From NCBI RefSeq assembly GCF_005860765.1, contig NZ_VCEI01000030.1:124001-188000 (forward strand): 64,000 bases of DNA, written 5' to 3'. The position numbers were made by a program, and so were the translations under genes. Every line of letters starts with the position of its first letter. Within the stretch, counting starts at the first letter, position 1. Below, in pieces: positions 27,436 to 35,125 of this stretch. The notes beneath the pieces were generated by a model, which ran no database searches, was not told the origin of the DNA, and was given only the letters and a program-made list of their open reading frames with translations. Source of the DNA: Dyadobacter sediminis. GTDB taxonomy: Bacteria; Bacteroidota; Bacteroidia; Cytophagales; Spirosomataceae.

Positions 27436-28152
27436 TTAGATCAGGTTTTTAAAAATCTTGTCAAAAACAGAAGAGTTCTCTGTAATGATCTCAGCGGTAC
27501 CGCTTACACTTGCCTGCATTGGAATACGTTGATTGATATTTGTTATTAACCCATTATCAAGCGTAACCTTTATCCGGTAAAATTTGTCAATTGGAACCAA
27601 CATAGTAGTGGCTACTTTACCAATGAGAAATCCATACTTGCTCTCCGGAAATTCATCAAGCCGTAGAATTACCTTCTGTCCTTCTCGTAACTGGCCAGCG
27701 CCGCTCACAGGTACTTTAAGTTCCACTATGTAGTCCGAAAATTCGGGAATGACCATGAGTACCGATGCCCGTGGCATTTCTTCAGTTCCTTTAAACAATG
27801 CGACCTTGCCTTTGGTCGTCGATGTATAATACTTTTTTTTGTTGGTTTGGGTATTTATCTCCATAAGCAATGTATCATTTTTTTGTACCAATGCATGCTC
27901 CGTTACACGAACGATGTAATCAACTGCAGGATCGGTTTTCATCCATACTACCCTGAAATATTGCTCTTTTGCATTCAGGGTTGCAGTGGCTTTGATAGAT
28001 ACAGGCAGATACAAATACCGCGACACCCACAGTACTACTAATAATAGAATCAGAGAAAAAGTAATGCCCCATCGTACTACTCCGCTGGGAACCTGTCCGA
28101 TGATCTCTTGAATCTCATCGTTAGGCTGGTGATATTCTATTGAATCTGCCAT
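27436..28152 (-). CDS. HlyD-family membrane fusion protein, short form
   Basis: The 238-residue protein has one N-terminal membrane helix (WGITFSLILLLVVLWVSRY), then a split lipoyl/barrel-sandwich domain and a beta-barrel (VILRLDEFPESKYGFLIGKV). The long coiled-coil hairpin of classical HlyD proteins is absent, as in peptide-exporter adaptors of Bacteroidota. It begins 12 bp after the C39 ABC exporter gene and presumably links that exporter to the outer membrane. Last gene of the radical SAM operon. Confidence 0.82.
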   Translation of the reverse strand: MADSIEYHQPNDEIQEIIGQVPSGVVRWGITFSLILLLVVLWVSRYLYLPVSIKATATLNAKEQYFRVVWMKTDPAVDYIVRVTEHALVQKNDTLLMEINTQTNKKKYYTSTTKGKVALFKGTEEMPRASVLMVIPEFSDYIVELKVPVSGAGQLREGQKVILRLDEFPESKYGFLIGKVATTMLVPIDKFYRIKVTLDNGLITNINQRIPMQASVSGTAEIITENSSVFDKIFKNLI

Positions 28153-28164
28153 TTTAAAATTTAC

Positions 28165-30468
28165 TTATGCCGCATCCAGCTCCAGCTGGTTTTTGACGAG
28201 TTCGTAATAAAATCCCTTGCGTTCGCAAAGTTGCTTGTGATTGCCGATTTCTTTCACTTCTCCACTGTCAAGTACGATAATTTGATCCGCATTTTTTACT
28301 GTACTTAAACGGTGCGCAATTACTACGACAGTTCTGCCTTTGAAGAAGTTTTCAAGATTTTGCATAATGATCTTTTCATTATTCGCATCTAAAGCACTGG
28401 TGGCTTCGTCGAAAAAGATATAGCTGGGATCCTTATACACGGATCGTGCAATAAAAAGCCGTTGCCGCTGTCCACCACTCAGGCCTGAGCCTGCACTACC
28501 TATTTTTGTTGAAAATCCAAGCGGCAATTTGCGCACATAGTCCTGAATATTTGCCGTAACCACCGCATTAAGTAACCGGCTTTCGTTTATTCTCTGACCA
28601 TCTACTGCAATGTTTTTAGCAAGGGTATCTGAAAAGATAAAGCCATCCTGCATGACCGTTCCGCACATGCTTCGCCAGGTACTAGCCTGCATATCGCTCA
28701 TTTCAATGCCGTCAACCATAATTTCTCCTTCTTGCGGAAAATAAAATTTGAGAAGGAGTTTTAAAAGTGTTGATTTTCCACTCCCGCTTGCCCCTACAAT
28801 GGCCGTAACTTTTCCTTTTGGAATATGTAGGTTGATATTTTTCAAAACCCAGGGGACGTGAGGGCTTCCATACCGAAACGACAGATTCCGAATCGTAATT
28901 CCTTCGTCAAAACCGCTGAGAAGGCTGTTAAACCGGATATCATTAACAGCATCTTTGAGATCTTTTTCATTATAAGTCGTAATAGCACTCCGTTTTCCAA
29001 ATACATATTCCTCATTCAGTTCCTCATCCGGTTTGTTATGGATCTCACTAAGCCTGTCAAGGCTCATCTTGGAATCCTGTATACTTTTTATAAATTCTAT
29101 AATCTGGCTCAAAGGGCCGTTCAGCTGACCAATTATATAGGAAATGCTTAGCATTACACCAAGTGATATCTCATTGTTGATCACCTGCGTGGCCGAAATA
29201 TAGGTGACAATAATATTTTTGAGTTGTGTAAAAAATGATGATCCAATCTCCTGATATTGCTCCAGACTAAGACTTTTGACATTTACTTTAAACAATTTTG
29301 CCTGAATTCTTTCCCATTCCCACCGTCTTGCGCGCTCGCAATTATTTAGTTTAATTTCCTGCATTCCGGTAATAAGCTCAAAAATACCGCTCTGATTTTC
29401 TCTCATGCTCTGAAAACGCTTATAATCAAGGTCACGACGTTGTTTGAGAAAAAGAAAGACCCATGCAAAGGATAGCGTGCTGCCAATGATGAAAACAAGT
29501 AGTAGCTGCGTGCTGTAAATACCCAGTACAACAGAAAATATGATAATGTTCAAGACGGAAAACAATGTATTGATGGTCGTACTTGTCAGGAAAGTCTCGA
29601 TCCGGTGGTGATCACTGATCCGCTGGGTGATATCACCAATGTTTTTGCTTTCAAAAAAACTGATTGGCAACTTCATCAGTTTGATTAGAAAGTGGGAGAT
29701 AATGCTAAGGCTGATCCGGGTATTTACATGCAGAAGGATCCAGTTCCGGATCATGTCAACACCGATCCCTCCCAGAAAAAGCATCAGCTGCGCAACAAGA
29801 ATCAGGTGTATCAGATCCATATTGTGCTGATGTATTCCGTAATCAACCAAAGATTGAGTCAGGAATGGAAAAGTAAGACTTACCAGACTTCCGAACACCA
29901 TTCCAAGACAAACCTGAAAAAGATATTTCTTGTAAGGAGCCAGATATTGGAACAAAAAGCCAAACCCTGCATTCGGTTTCTGGTCTCCTTCAATTTCCAT
30001 CTGTGTGAATTCGGGAGTAGGCTCCAAAAGCAGTGCTACTCCTACTTCCTGTGCATTTCCTCCGGCCCAACAACGTAGGAAAACCTCTCTATCCAAAGAT
30101 ACCAATCCGTGTCCAGGATCTGCAACAATATAACGGTCTTCAAATTTTCTTTTTGTCAATGAAAATTGACGCTTTACATCATAAAGAACCACATAGTGTT
30201 CCTGGTTCCAATGTAAAATGCATGGAAACGGTGCCTCATTGCTTAACTTGCTGCAATTGATCCGGACCATCAGCGTTTTAAATCCTATTTTTTCAGCAGC
30301 GAGACTCAGATTAGCAAGGCTTACACCCGATCGGGAGACGAATGCATTAGCTCTCAAATAGTCAATTGAATAGTCTTTCCCAAAAAAAGCAGTTACCATT
30401 TTCAGGCAGGTAGGGCCGCAATCCATGAAGTCCAGCTGCGCAAAGAATTTATATTTATTTCCAGCCAT
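28165..30468 (-). CDS. Peptidase C39-containing ABC exporter for GG-leader peptides
   Basis: The 767-residue protein combines three parts. Residues 1-130 are a C39 peptidase with Gln11 and Cys17 (AQLDFMDCGPTC), His91 (EHYVVLYDV) and Asp117 (VADPGHG), the full catalytic set. Residues 165-460 are a six-helix export domain. The C-terminal ATPase has Walker A GASGSGKST, signature LSGGQRQRL, Walker B YIFFDEATSAL and the H-loop IAHRLST. Such exporters cut after a double Gly and export the peptide. GG leaders are present in the three lanthipeptide precursors and in both small peptides of this operon, and no second exporter of this class is in the window, so it probably serves both RiPP types. Confidence 0.93.
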   Translation of the reverse strand: MAGNKYKFFAQLDFMDCGPTCLKMVTAFFGKDYSIDYLRANAFVSRSGVSLANLSLAAEKIGFKTLMVRINCSKLSNEAPFPCILHWNQEHYVVLYDVKRQFSLTKRKFEDRYIVADPGHGLVSLDREVFLRCWAGGNAQEVGVALLLEPTPEFTQMEIEGDQKPNAGFGFLFQYLAPYKKYLFQVCLGMVFGSLVSLTFPFLTQSLVDYGIHQHNMDLIHLILVAQLMLFLGGIGVDMIRNWILLHVNTRISLSIISHFLIKLMKLPISFFESKNIGDITQRISDHHRIETFLTSTTINTLFSVLNIIIFSVVLGIYSTQLLLVFIIGSTLSFAWVFLFLKQRRDLDYKRFQSMRENQSGIFELITGMQEIKLNNCERARRWEWERIQAKLFKVNVKSLSLEQYQEIGSSFFTQLKNIIVTYISATQVINNEISLGVMLSISYIIGQLNGPLSQIIEFIKSIQDSKMSLDRLSEIHNKPDEELNEEYVFGKRSAITTYNEKDLKDAVNDIRFNSLLSGFDEGITIRNLSFRYGSPHVPWVLKNINLHIPKGKVTAIVGASGSGKSTLLKLLLKFYFPQEGEIMVDGIEMSDMQASTWRSMCGTVMQDGFIFSDTLAKNIAVDGQRINESRLLNAVVTANIQDYVRKLPLGFSTKIGSAGSGLSGGQRQRLFIARSVYKDPSYIFFDEATSALDANNEKIIMQNLENFFKGRTVVVIAHRLSTVKNADQIIVLDSGEVKEIGNHKQLCERKGFYYELVKNQLELDAA

Positions 30469-30480
30469 AACCCTTTGTAT

Positions 30481-31686
30481 TTATACATTTATACTATCCA
30501 GTGCATCTGCATAGGACATCCGGGTAAGTCGTGCCTGACGGATGGTCTCAGCCGACAAACGATCTAGAAGCCTGTTCTGAATATGGGTCAGCAGCTTCAT
30601 AAGATCAAAACAATACACAGAAGAATTGCTGAATCCTCTGCCATTCCCATAGCGATGTGCAATATGCCCTCCGCCACATACATCCCTGATACTACACTGC
30701 CTGCAGGTATCTGCAAGCATACGGTGGCTTTGCCGATGCATTTTCATTAATGGTGCATTTAGAGCATCTGAAAGTTCGTGGGTTGTTATATTAATCCCTT
30801 CTTTGGTGAATCCGTTGCCACATGCTTTTAAGTAATCCGAGGCTTCGATCTCGCCGTCAGTTTCAATGATCAGATACCGGTTTTCTTCTCCGCCCAGGCT
30901 TTCAAACCCTGCGTCCACACCAAGGATCATCAGTATCACCTGGTTGAGGAATCTGATTCTTGGCTTGTTGTGGCTATCATTGAACCAGTAATCAAACAAT
31001 GTAATCCACCAGTCACCGAATGGTGTATACGTTGGTGAAGATACTTTCCTTAGATACAATTCTGGTAACTTTTCATGGTGATGATCAGGCCATAGAAAAT
31101 CGAGATCCTTAATGTTCAGCCCTTTGAAATAATCATACATTTCGATAGGGTTCGAAGTTGCATCCATAACGGACAATACACCAATTTTACATTGTTCCTT
31201 TTGGGCAGCACGCAGGCCCGCGATGGTTTTCGCATGAGTACCGTTTAGCTGATGGTCCATCCGGTACTTGTCATGCCACCAAGCGGGCCCGTCGATACTG
31301 ATCCCTATGTTTATTGATAAAGTGTTCAATAACTTGCACCAACCGGCATCAATCATTATACCATTTGTCTGTACCCCGATTCGGACACTGACTCCAATAG
31401 CTCCCAATTGTTGCCGTGCTTTTTTGGCGAATCTTTCAAAAAATTCCTTTCCCGCCAACAGTGGCTCACCTCCGTGCAGGATAAATTCGAACTCTTTGAT
31501 TTTGTATTTTTTACAATGCTGGATTGTCTTTTCAATAAGCCAGTTTACTGTGTTCTCGGTCATCACTTTTGGTAAAAGCCGGTAACTTTCGTCACCCGAA
31601 TTGTACATATAGCAGTACGTGCAATTGATATTACACCGACTTGCCACCTTGACAACCAATCCGCTTAGACCATTCTGAAATGCCAT
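30481..31686 (-). CDS. Radical SAM peptide-modifying enzyme, three-residue cyclophane (FxsB/XyeB-like) type
   Basis: The 401-residue enzyme has the radical SAM cluster site C18-x3-C22-x2-C25 (CNINCTYCY), then FILHGGEPLLAG, VQTNGIMID and GISIDGP, as in the peptide maturases FxsB, XyeB and GrrM. The C-terminal part carries CRQCSIRDVCGGGHIAHRY followed by GFSNSSVYCFDL, the auxiliary cluster signature of that group. Characterised members join an aromatic ring to the beta carbon of the residue two positions on. It follows two small peptide genes by 32 bp and precedes the exporter by 12 bp. Other SPASM-type activities cannot be excluded. Confidence 0.87.
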   Translation of the reverse strand: MAFQNGLSGLVVKVASRCNINCTYCYMYNSGDESYRLLPKVMTENTVNWLIEKTIQHCKKYKIKEFEFILHGGEPLLAGKEFFERFAKKARQQLGAIGVSVRIGVQTNGIMIDAGWCKLLNTLSINIGISIDGPAWWHDKYRMDHQLNGTHAKTIAGLRAAQKEQCKIGVLSVMDATSNPIEMYDYFKGLNIKDLDFLWPDHHHEKLPELYLRKVSSPTYTPFGDWWITLFDYWFNDSHNKPRIRFLNQVILMILGVDAGFESLGGEENRYLIIETDGEIEASDYLKACGNGFTKEGINITTHELSDALNAPLMKMHRQSHRMLADTCRQCSIRDVCGGGHIAHRYGNGRGFSNSSVYCFDLMKLLTHIQNRLLDRLSAETIRQARLTRMSYADALDSINV

Positions 31687-31718
31687 AATTCATTCCTTTT
31701 TCTATTAGTATTCCTGTT

Positions 31719-31904
31719 TTATTCCTGCTGTTTATTCTTGTCGTCATTCGCAATTTTACCACCACCAAATTGCAGCCAGCCACCTTGCACATGATCGCCA
31801 TCAATTGGATCACTACCCTCATCGCGAAGCTCTTCCAATGATTTACGGGTACTTTTCCTGTCCCGTTTATTAATTGAGAAACGTCCTTTTTCTTTCATGG
31901 TCAT
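31719..31904 (-). CDS. Candidate radical SAM precursor peptide with GG-W core
   Basis: The 61-residue peptide (start at ATG 31904, or two codons later at 31898) has a charged leader with ELRDEG and a DHVQGG site at residues 41-42. The residue after GG is Trp43, giving a core beginning WLQFGGGK. Trp43-Leu-Gln and Phe46-Gly-Gly are aromatic-x-x triplets of the kind crosslinked by cyclophane-forming radical SAM enzymes. The gene lies 32 bp before the radical SAM gene and 7 bp after the preceding small gene; GG fits the C39 exporter encoded downstream. No Cys and no Ser or Thr follow the GG, so it is not a LanB/LanC substrate. Precursor role is inferred from sequence and position. Confidence 0.72.
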   Translation of the reverse strand: MTMKEKGRFSINKRDRKSTRKSLEELRDEGSDPIDGDHVQGGWLQFGGGKIANDDKNKQQE

Positions 31905-31911
31905 TACTGTT

Positions 31912-32124
31912 TTAATGAATGTTGAGTCCCAGCTTCTCGAGTAAGGTTGCTGATCGAATTCCCGTTCTACTAGTCTTGGTTTCATAGATGACCGGCATAT
32001 ATGGCCTGTCACCACCCCTTACTTCTTCACAGTTGTCCTGGTTCAGAATCTCTGCCCCAGCATGTTGAACAGGATTCGTTCCATCCAGCAACTCCATCCA
32101 GAATTGGTCAAAGCTTTTTCTCAT
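31912..32124 (-). CDS. Small 70-residue peptide, first gene of the radical SAM operon
   Basis: I do not recognise this 70-residue peptide. It has VRGG at residues 35-38, one Cys before it, and a basic C-terminal half after GG containing PYMPVIYETKTSR and ending LLEKLGLNIH. The position (first gene of the operon, stop 7 bp before the next start) and a VxGG sequence suggest a second precursor or an accessory peptide. Alternatively it is a leader-binding or immunity protein. Coding is supported by the tight operon spacing. Confidence 0.55.
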   Translation of the reverse strand: MRKSFDQFWMELLDGTNPVQHAGAEILNQDNCEEVRGGDRPYMPVIYETKTSRTGIRSATLLEKLGLNIH

Positions 32125-32256
32125 AACGGTAGTATTTTTGTAAAACTGATATACAAAGGTGCTGGCTTAATTAAATCATTCACAGCTTTATCGACGAATT
32201 GCCCGGATTGTTCGACTATTTCAAGAAATTCGACCAAGCATGTTGGAGGCCATGAA

Positions 32257-32312
32257 AAATGCCTTTGCACCGTTGCCGTTCTTCTATACGGACTTACGGC
32301 ACAAAGGCATTT
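32257..32312 (-). terminator. Strong terminator after the GG-less precursor
   Basis: AAATGCCTTTG (32257-32267) pairs with CAAAGGCATTT (32302-32312), with an inner TGCCGT/ACGGCA stem. On the minus strand it ends in ATTTTTC. It starts 24 bp after the stop at 32336, separating that gene from the radical SAM operon. Confidence 0.8.
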
Positions 32313-32335
32313 AATGTGTCGACAAAAATGTGTTT

Positions 32336-32485
32336 CTAGTTCATGATGGTTTTACATAACATGGTGCTAGCCGTATCCGAATCGGTAAAATTGCCTTCAC
32401 TACCGGCTGAAGAAAAGCCATTGAGACGCGCAACGGTGAACTTGGTTAATTGAAGCTTGGCGGGAGTTGTAGATTTTTTTTTCAT
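32336..32485 (-). CDS. GG-less lanthipeptide-like precursor or signal peptide
   Basis: From ATG 32485 the 49-residue peptide starts MKKKSTTPAKLQLTKFTVAR, which has the KKK...L-x-L-x-K-x-T-x-A-x-LN leader pattern of the three lanthipeptides at 38.4-39.1 kb. The C-terminal 28 residues (GFSSAGSEGNF..., ending TASTMLCKTIMN) hold nine Ser/Thr but only one Cys, and there is no GG. The gene follows a LytS-type kinase by 127 bp and has its own strong terminator. It may be a LanB substrate whose leader is removed by another protease, a decayed paralogue, or the autoinducer sensed by the kinase. Confidence 0.7.
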   Translation of the reverse strand: MKKKSTTPAKLQLTKFTVARLNGFSSAGSEGNFTDSDTASTMLCKTIMN

Positions 32486-32612
32486 TTCAAAGTCTAAGAT
32501 TTGTGGTTGGTTGTTGATACAAATTAAATAAGCAAAATTCAATTAATTCATATATTTATACCAATTGCAGTAACCTTTCGACCAAAGTGCCAATATGATC
32601 GCACAAAGCTTA

Positions 32613-33752
32613 TTAAAGTGGTAATTTTAGAGTTACTCTGAACTCTCCGTCCGCATCAATCTTTTCAAATTTATGATTACCTGGATAGTAAATTTCCATT
32701 CGCTTTGCCAGATTCACGAGTCCTATACCCCCGCTGCGATCATTTTTTTTACTTCGCATAACAGGTTGCTGGGGTTTACTGTTCACAATGATGAATTCGA
32801 GCGAATCTGGAAGGATATAGATACGGATGTCTACATACGAATTATGACGAGTAGCATGTACGCCATGTTTGAATGCATTTTCAACAAGGGTAATCAACAG
32901 AAGAGTAGGAATGCTATGCTGTTCGCAAATTTCGCCATGCTGCTGTATGCTGGCCTTGCAGCGCTTCTGGCTTCGGATGGTTTCCAGCTCAACGTATCGG
33001 TTGAGATAAGAGATTTCCTTGTCTAGCTGGATGAACTCGTCAGTGGTTTCGTAAAGTGAAAAACGGAGGATTTCAGAAGCCTTTTCCAGGTATTCGGCCG
33101 CATCTTCCGAGATTGGCAAAATTTTGGCATATGCCGCGTTTAACACGTTGAATACAAAATGCGGATTAATCTGTGATTTCAAGACCTTTAACTCCATACT
33201 CAATGCGGCGTTCTGAACTTTTTGCCTTATGATATTCTCCTCTGCAGCGTACTTGACTATCTTTAATGCAACCGGCAAAATAAAGAATTGAGCTTCGGAC
33301 AAGTCAACGGTGAATACCAGCCAGGAATTAATATCCTGAAAGTTGAAAGGGGAAAGATACATCTGGGCGAACATCCTGAACCGCTCAGGCATTTTTTCAA
33401 GGCCAAATGCATAATCAACCCACAAAAACAGTAGAATTGAGACCAGGTGGTTTAGCAGAATTACCGATAACAGAAGTATGAAAAATAAAAAAAAGCCATG
33501 GATGTATTTTCGCAGAACATTGTAAATGCCTATGCATATATAATACTCTGGTATCGTTTTCGCAAAATAGGCAAAACCTGCAAGTGTAACGCTTGGATCT
33601 GCTGCTTTTTGAGCCAGCGTAGGTAAAGCATATGCATAGTGGAGTAATATAAAAAGTACCCAGAAACAGATGTGGTAGAAGGCTCTTAGCCCTTGTGTAG
33701 GAGGAAATAGCAACCTTTCTACCAGTGGATCTTTCATTTTGATACTATCCAT
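32613..33752 (-). CDS. Sensor histidine kinase, LytS/YpdA type
   Basis: The 379-residue protein has about four membrane helices in its first half (for example LWVLFILLHYAY, FFLFFILLLSVILLN) and then a His_kinase domain with INPHFVFNVLNAAYAK, where the His is phosphorylated. A C-terminal ATPase shows LLITLVENAFKHGV (N box) and GGIGLVNLAKRMEIYYPG (G box). No extracellular ligand domain of size is visible, as for peptide-sensing members of this class. It follows the regulator gene by 13 bp. With the response regulator it probably controls the island. Confidence 0.9.
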   Translation of the reverse strand: MDSIKMKDPLVERLLFPPTQGLRAFYHICFWVLFILLHYAYALPTLAQKAADPSVTLAGFAYFAKTIPEYYICIGIYNVLRKYIHGFFLFFILLLSVILLNHLVSILLFLWVDYAFGLEKMPERFRMFAQMYLSPFNFQDINSWLVFTVDLSEAQFFILPVALKIVKYAAEENIIRQKVQNAALSMELKVLKSQINPHFVFNVLNAAYAKILPISEDAAEYLEKASEILRFSLYETTDEFIQLDKEISYLNRYVELETIRSQKRCKASIQQHGEICEQHSIPTLLLITLVENAFKHGVHATRHNSYVDIRIYILPDSLEFIIVNSKPQQPVMRSKKNDRSGGIGLVNLAKRMEIYYPGNHKFEKIDADGEFRVTLKLPL

Positions 33753-33765
33753 TCACCACTTGCAT

Positions 33766-34596
33766 TTACTTTTCTGTCAATTGCCTGAAAACTTCGTCAC
33801 GTGTTGGCGAAACGGCAATGGAAACTTTCATACCGTTCAGCATGGTGACCATGTTTCCCTCAATCATTTTGATACTGTTTCGATTTACGATATACGAGCG
33901 GTGTGTTCTTACAAAGGGTGGAGAGGGAAGCATTTTCATCATGGAGCTCATAGATGCGAGAGTAACCAGTACTCCATTGGCATAATATACTTTTACATAG
34001 TCTTTTAACCCTTCAATAAAATAAATGTCTTTGAACCAGATGCAGTACATTTTTCGGTCGGCCCGAATCCACATGTATTCTTCCTTTACGGCATTGCTCT
34101 TGTATTCATCTGATATCTGGCCTGCTTGAAACATTGAAGTATCTGATGGATTTATTTCTGCAGTTACCGCATTTTCTTCTGCCAATGGCTGGCTTCGTTC
34201 ACTGGCCGACTGGTTATCACCTAAAAGTTTTCTGACTTTGGTAACGGCTTTTAAAAACCGATCGAAACCGATAGGTTTCAACAGAAAGGATGTAACGTCA
34301 AAAGTAAAACCGTCCACTGCATATTCAGGATATGCAGTGGTCATGATCACGTGGGAGTTTGGAACTTTTATAATACTTAATAGGTCGAGTCCTGATAGCT
34401 CGGGCATATTTACATCGAGAAAAATAATATCCGGCTTCAATTCCGGTATTACTTCCAATGCATCTACGGCATTGTAGCAACTTCCTGCGTAGGAGAGCCA
34501 TGATAATTTTGCAATCAGGAATTTGAGAACTTCATGAGCTGGCTCCTCATCGTCGATGATAAGACAACTTATTTTACCCGTCAAATTTGAACTCAT
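33766..34596 (-). CDS. LytTR-family response regulator
   Basis: The 276-residue protein has a receiver domain with Asp15/Asp16 (IIDDEEPA), phosphoacceptor Asp61 (IIFLDVNMPELSG) and the conserved Lys in SFLLKPIGF. A linker of about 45 residues precedes a LytTR DNA-binding domain (YMWIRADRKMYCIWFKDIYFIEGLKDYVKVY... FVRTHRSYIVN). It is cotranscribed with the kinase and is preceded by a terminator that isolates it from lanB. LytTR regulators often govern peptide-antibiotic loci, so autoregulation of the island is likely; targets are inferred. Confidence 0.92.
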   Translation of the reverse strand: MSSNLTGKISCLIIDDEEPAHEVLKFLIAKLSWLSYAGSCYNAVDALEVIPELKPDIIFLDVNMPELSGLDLLSIIKVPNSHVIMTTAYPEYAVDGFTFDVTSFLLKPIGFDRFLKAVTKVRKLLGDNQSASERSQPLAEENAVTAEINPSDTSMFQAGQISDEYKSNAVKEEYMWIRADRKMYCIWFKDIYFIEGLKDYVKVYYANGVLVTLASMSSMMKMLPSPPFVRTHRSYIVNRNSIKMIEGNMVTMLNGMKVSIAVSPTRDEVFRQLTEK

Positions 34597-34647
34597 TCCG
34601 GACAGTAAATTTTAGTTGTTTATAGAACGCTAAGCTAAATGTAACAT

Positions 34648-34690
34648 TAAAAAAGCCGGAAATAACCATTAAATGGTTAAATCCCGGCTA
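34648..34690 (-). terminator. Terminator between lanB and the two-component system
   Basis: AGCCGG (34654-34659) and CCGGCT (34684-34689) flank an AACCATT/AATGGTT palindrome. On the minus strand the hairpin is followed by TTTTTTAATG. Confidence 0.7.
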
Positions 34691-35125
34691 ACAAATATGA
34701 GAATTATCATTTAATTTATCACTAATTAATTCGAGTTGTTAGTTTATTTGATTAAATATAAAAGTGATTACATACATTACTTTTTGATTAAAAAAATTTT
34801 GAGCGTTTTACTTAAATCTTTTTGAAATAAAAGTTTCTGATTTCAATGAAAATGATTCCAATTTTTTCTACTACGCAATTTCAAAAACCTTTTCCGAGGC
34901 AGTACTCATCCGATTTTTGAAAGTAAATTTTTTGCCATATAAAGCCTTATGGAATCAGCAACAGAATCTGTACCTTCCGGCCATTTACTAAACCGGGTCA
35001 TCAGCGTAAAAAAAATTATTACAGTACTACTCTCTCAGAGCACAGTTCGATCTTTTATAGAATCATCAAGACTATCATTTTTCAGAATACTTCCTGTTTA
35101 ACTTTTATCCAGTAACTCAGATTCG
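34691..35125. other. Gene-poor stretch between lanB and the response regulator
   Basis: About 435 bp, A/T-rich. A 50-codon plus-strand frame (ATG at 34950, MESATESVPSGH...) is open but matches nothing I recognise and has no conserved features; I see no other gene. Confidence 0.5.

Noticed and set aside
32613..33752. Reading the LytS-type kinase as a hybrid sensor specific for the lanthipeptide product
   Set aside because: Only membrane helices precede the kinase domain; nothing in the sequence identifies the ligand.
34950..35102. 50-codon plus-strand frame between the response regulator and lanB
   Set aside because: No recognised family, no leader or signal pattern, and it is opposite to both neighbours; chance frame in A/T-rich DNA.
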